Positions 61,781 through 64,000 of a stretch of DNA of 64,000 nucleotides are shown here, one piece after another. Both the position numbers and the translations under genes were made by a program. Numbering within the stretch: the first letter of the stretch is position 1; each line of letters begins with the position of its first letter. This DNA comes from a bacterium. Lineage in GTDB: Bacteria > Sysuimicrobiota > Sysuimicrobiia > Sysuimicrobiales > Segetimicrobiaceae. The notes under the pieces were generated by a model. The model saw only the letters and a program-made list of their open reading frames with translations, had not been told where the DNA came from and did no database searches. The stretch covers positions 58,266 through 122,265 of the forward strand of contig DASYZR010000044.1 of the NCBI GenBank assembly GCA_035945995.1, given 5' to 3'.

Positions 61781-63148
61781 TCACCGCCCTCCGAGTACCG
61801 CATAGCTCGCTTGGCGAGCCTGGGGTGCCCTTCTCATACGAACGGCCACCACGATACCGGAGAGGAACGTCAGTCCACCGACGGTGACGATCGCCCACGC
61901 GAGGCCGAAGAGATCCGCGACGATGCCGGAGAGGAGCGCGCCCACGGCGTACCCCAGGTCCCGCCAGAGACGATAGACACCGACGGCCGAGGCACGCCAC
62001 GAGGGATGGACGACGTCGCCGATGGCGGCGAGCAGCGTCGGGTAGACGAGCGCGGTCCCCACACCGAGCAGCACGGCACCGGCGACCCAGAGCCCGAACG
62101 GTCCGCCGTGGGGCGCAAGTCGCGGGGCGGCGACGATGAGCCAGATCCCCAGTGCCTGCGTCCACATCCCCCAGGCAATCATCCATTTCCGGCCCCATCG
62201 GTCTGAGAGCGCGCCGGTCACGAGCTGTCCCACCCCCCACACGGCCGGATAGGTCGCGGCCAGCACGCCGATGCGCGCGACGCCGAGACCGGCTGACGCG
62301 AAGAACAACGGGAGGAGACCCCACGCCATCCCGTCGTTGAGGTTGTTCACCAGCCCCGCCTGGCTGCAGGCGAAGAGATCCCGGTCGCGCCAGCTGGTTC
62401 GGACGAACACCTCGCGAAACGATGGCGGGGCGGCCGGACCGTCGTGGTGCACGCGGGCCTCGTGCCTCGCGTGCGCCGTGGTGTCGCGCGCGAACGCCGC
62501 CGAGAGGCCCAACCCTAGAGCTGCGAACGCCACGCCGAGGTAGAAGGGCACCGGCCGAAGCCCATATGCGCTCGCGAGATACCCGGAGGCCAGCGCCGCG
62601 AGCGCCACCGCCCCATACCCGGCCGACTCGTTGAGGCCCAACGCGAGTCCCCGGCGGCTCGGGCCGGCGAGATCGATCTTCATGATGACGGTCATCGACC
62701 AGCAGAGTCCCTGGTTGATGCCGAGGAGCACGTTGGCCGCGGTGACCCAGCCCCACGACGGCGCCCACATGATCATGAAGGGGACCGGAAGGCCGATGAC
62801 CCATCCCGCGACCAGCAGGCGCTTCCGGCCCACCACCTCCGCGTACCGGCCCGCGAGGAGGTTGGTCAAGGCCTTCACGATCCCGAAGCTCACGAGGAAC
62901 GAGAGGATGACGCTCTTGGACGCGAGCCCAAAGTCGTGCTCGGCGATGAGCGGCAGCACCGCGCGCTCGAGGCCGACCATCCCGCCCACGAAGGCGTTGA
63001 TCAGGACGAGGAGACTGAACTGCGCCAGGTTCGCGCGCAGTCCCAACGCGACGGGCTGGGCTTTCCCGGGCAGCGTCCCGGCGACAGGCATCCTCAGTCC
63101 CATCGCATCCGGGGCCGGCGGCGCTGATGATCCTTGACGGCTCCGCAT
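61781..63148 (-). CDS. major facilitator superfamily transporter
   Basis: 455 aa, 12 hydrophobic helices. MFS loop motifs are present: LLAGRYAEVVGRKRLLVAG after helix 2 (about 97-115) and LVTGALSDRWGRKWMIAWG in the second half (about 312-330), with a cytoplasmic central loop near 230-255. It starts 4 bp after the rhodanese/MBL gene, so they are co-transcribed. Transported compound unknown; drug, sugar-phosphate or inorganic anion efflux are possible. Confidence 0.9.
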   Translation of the reverse strand: MRSRQGSSAPPAPDAMGLRMPVAGTLPGKAQPVALGLRANLAQFSLLVLINAFVGGMVGLERAVLPLIAEHDFGLASKSVILSFLVSFGIVKALTNLLAGRYAEVVGRKRLLVAGWVIGLPVPFMIMWAPSWGWVTAANVLLGINQGLCWSMTVIMKIDLAGPSRRGLALGLNESAGYGAVALAALASGYLASAYGLRPVPFYLGVAFAALGLGLSAAFARDTTAHARHEARVHHDGPAAPPSFREVFVRTSWRDRDLFACSQAGLVNNLNDGMAWGLLPLFFASAGLGVARIGVLAATYPAVWGVGQLVTGALSDRWGRKWMIAWGMWTQALGIWLIVAAPRLAPHGGPFGLWVAGAVLLGVGTALVYPTLLAAIGDVVHPSWRASAVGVYRLWRDLGYAVGALLSGIVADLFGLAWAIVTVGGLTFLSGIVVAVRMRRAPQARQASYAVLGGR

Positions 63149-63152
63149 GCTC

Positions 63153-64000
63153 CTACCCGACCGCGCACCGGTTGGCCCCGGCTTCCAGGACGATCGGGTC
63201 GTCCTCCGGCCACCGGCCTGTCTCGTTCAAGGCGACGATGCGGTGATGGTTGGGGGGTGTGGGTGGAATACGGGCGAGCAGGGTGTGCACGAATGCCGTT
63301 TCATTCAGCTGCAACAGTGGAACTCGGGAGCGCACCGCCGCGAGCGGCGCGGCCCACGGGATGCCGTCAAACGTGAGCGGGCCGCCGGCGTGCCCCGGCA
63401 GGACTTGGGTCTCCTCCGGCAGCGACACGAGCCGCTGAAGAGACTGGTAGAGGGTACGGCCGCGCTCCTCCGCCTCGCCGACGCGCGCCTCAAGATCCGG
63501 CCGTCCCACGCCGTCCAGGAACAGCGTATCGCCGGTGAACACGCCACCGGCCGGGAGATGATACGTGGAGCTCTCCCACGTATGCCCCGGCGTGTGCAGG
63601 ACTTCCAGCGCCGTTCCACCCAGCGGGATGCGGTCGCCGTCCCGGAGAGCCGCAAAGGAGAAATGCACACGGTCCTGCGCGGGCAGATAATGCGGAATCT
63701 CCAGTTCCTGCGCCAGGAGCCGCGAGCGCGACAGATGATCTGCGTGGACGTGCGTGTCGACGACCCCGAGGATTTTGAGTCCGCTCGCGGCGGCGATCTC
63801 CCGGTAGACGTCCGAGCCCAGGGCCGGGTCGATGACTAGTGCCTCGTCGTGATCGGCCACGACGTATGAGAGGCACCCCTTGCCCGTCCGGCGGACCTGA
63901 ATCACGGTGACGCCGCCGGCCAACCGCAGTTCCGCGAGGTTCCAGGCGAGGCTCCACGCCTGCATCCCGCCGTCGAGGGACTCCGCCGCCACCCCTTGGG
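63153..64000 (-). CDS. rhodanese / metallo-beta-lactamase-fold hydrolase (5' end beyond window)
   Basis: The frame is open to the window edge. The visible N-terminal part (VAAESLDGGMQAWSLAWN) is the last helix of a rhodanese domain, so the gene starts beyond 64000. The MBL domain is intact: metal motif THVHADHLS, HTPGHTWESSTYHLP, GVFTGDTLFLDGVGRPDLEA and VLPGHAGG, the pattern of persulfide-dioxygenase/glyoxalase II-like enzymes. It is the intact counterpart of the broken gene at 52790-53729, and is followed by the MFS gene. Confidence 0.88.
   Translation of the reverse strand, partial: QGVAAESLDGGMQAWSLAWNLAELRLAGGVTVIQVRRTGKGCLSYVVADHDEALVIDPALGSDVYREIAAASGLKILGVVDTHVHADHLSRSRLLAQELEIPHYLPAQDRVHFSFAALRDGDRIPLGGTALEVLHTPGHTWESSTYHLPAGGVFTGDTLFLDGVGRPDLEARVGEAEERGRTLYQSLQRLVSLPEETQVLPGHAGGPLTFDGIPWAAPLAAVRSRVPLLQLNETAFVHTLLARIPPTPPNHHRIVALNETGRWPEDDPIVLEAGANRCAVG

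Overview
This is a 64 kb high-GC bacterial window with almost no non-coding space and no rRNA, tRNA, CRISPR, phage or complete insertion sequence that I can see. Several signals point to a high-GC lineage of the Firmicutes-related Terrabacteria. They are a T-box leader on thrS, a perfect CIRCE element on hrcA, operators close to the Bacillus AhrC/ArgR box at argC and carAB, the gene neighbourhood holA / rpsT / hrcA / dnaJ / prmA, and the order hemE-hemH-hemY. A deep-branching group such as Sysuimicrobiota (CSP1-3) would fit, but that placement is inference.

Layout. 1-655: 5' part of argC. 752-6625: branched-chain amino-acid ABC operon (livF, livG, livM, livH, binding protein) led by a LacI-family regulator. 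6803-11088: carB and carA with an ARG box promoter and a second upstream promoter plus leader terminator. 11361-20605: housekeeping block (small membrane protein, prmA, dnaJ, hrcA, murJ, rpsT, holA, yceI-like, thrS). 21077-24647: peptide-type ABC transporter. 24686-27284: truncated NTF2-like ORF, gentisate dioxygenase, arylsulfotransferase-like protein. 27362-30820: haem genes hemY, hemH, hemE. 30936-43080: accessory catabolic region with two creatininase-family hydrolases, an amidohydrolase, an alpha/beta hydrolase and two more peptide-type ABC transporters. 43437-52691: NHL protein, serine-glyoxylate-type aminotransferase, PfkB kinase, diguanylate cyclase, VOC protein, LLM flavin oxidoreductase, DUF1684, DNA glycosylase I and a sulfite-oxidase-type enzyme. 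52790-54572: broken rhodanese/MBL gene, TusA and DsrE-like protein. 54623-58096: beta-propeller protein and a ThDP enzyme. 58097-60104: mercury-type island. 60226-64000: two methyltransferases, an MFS transporter and a rhodanese/MBL hydrolase cut by the window end.

The most interesting part is 58.2-60.1 kb on the minus strand. A MerR-type promoter drives a merB-like ORF that is truncated and fused to a MerR helix-turn-helix fragment. Downstream lies an 80-codon glutaredoxin-family gene in which the first active-site cysteine codon is an in-frame UGA, followed after 13 nt by a hairpin resembling a bacterial SECIS element. Next is a small membrane-anchored ORF with a second in-frame UGA in a Cys-Pro-Thr-UGA motif. 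These could be two neighbouring selenoproteins in a metal/thiol cluster. The competing explanation is decay, because the window also holds several clear gene remnants (dppC tail, alpha/beta hydrolase head, rhodanese/MBL gene with an internal deletion, frameshifted membrane protein).

None of the three peptide-type ABC clusters has an ATPase gene, so they probably share ATPases encoded elsewhere. Several genes (livM, the LacI regulator, prmA) have start or stop problems that could be real non-canonical usage or base-level consensus errors.
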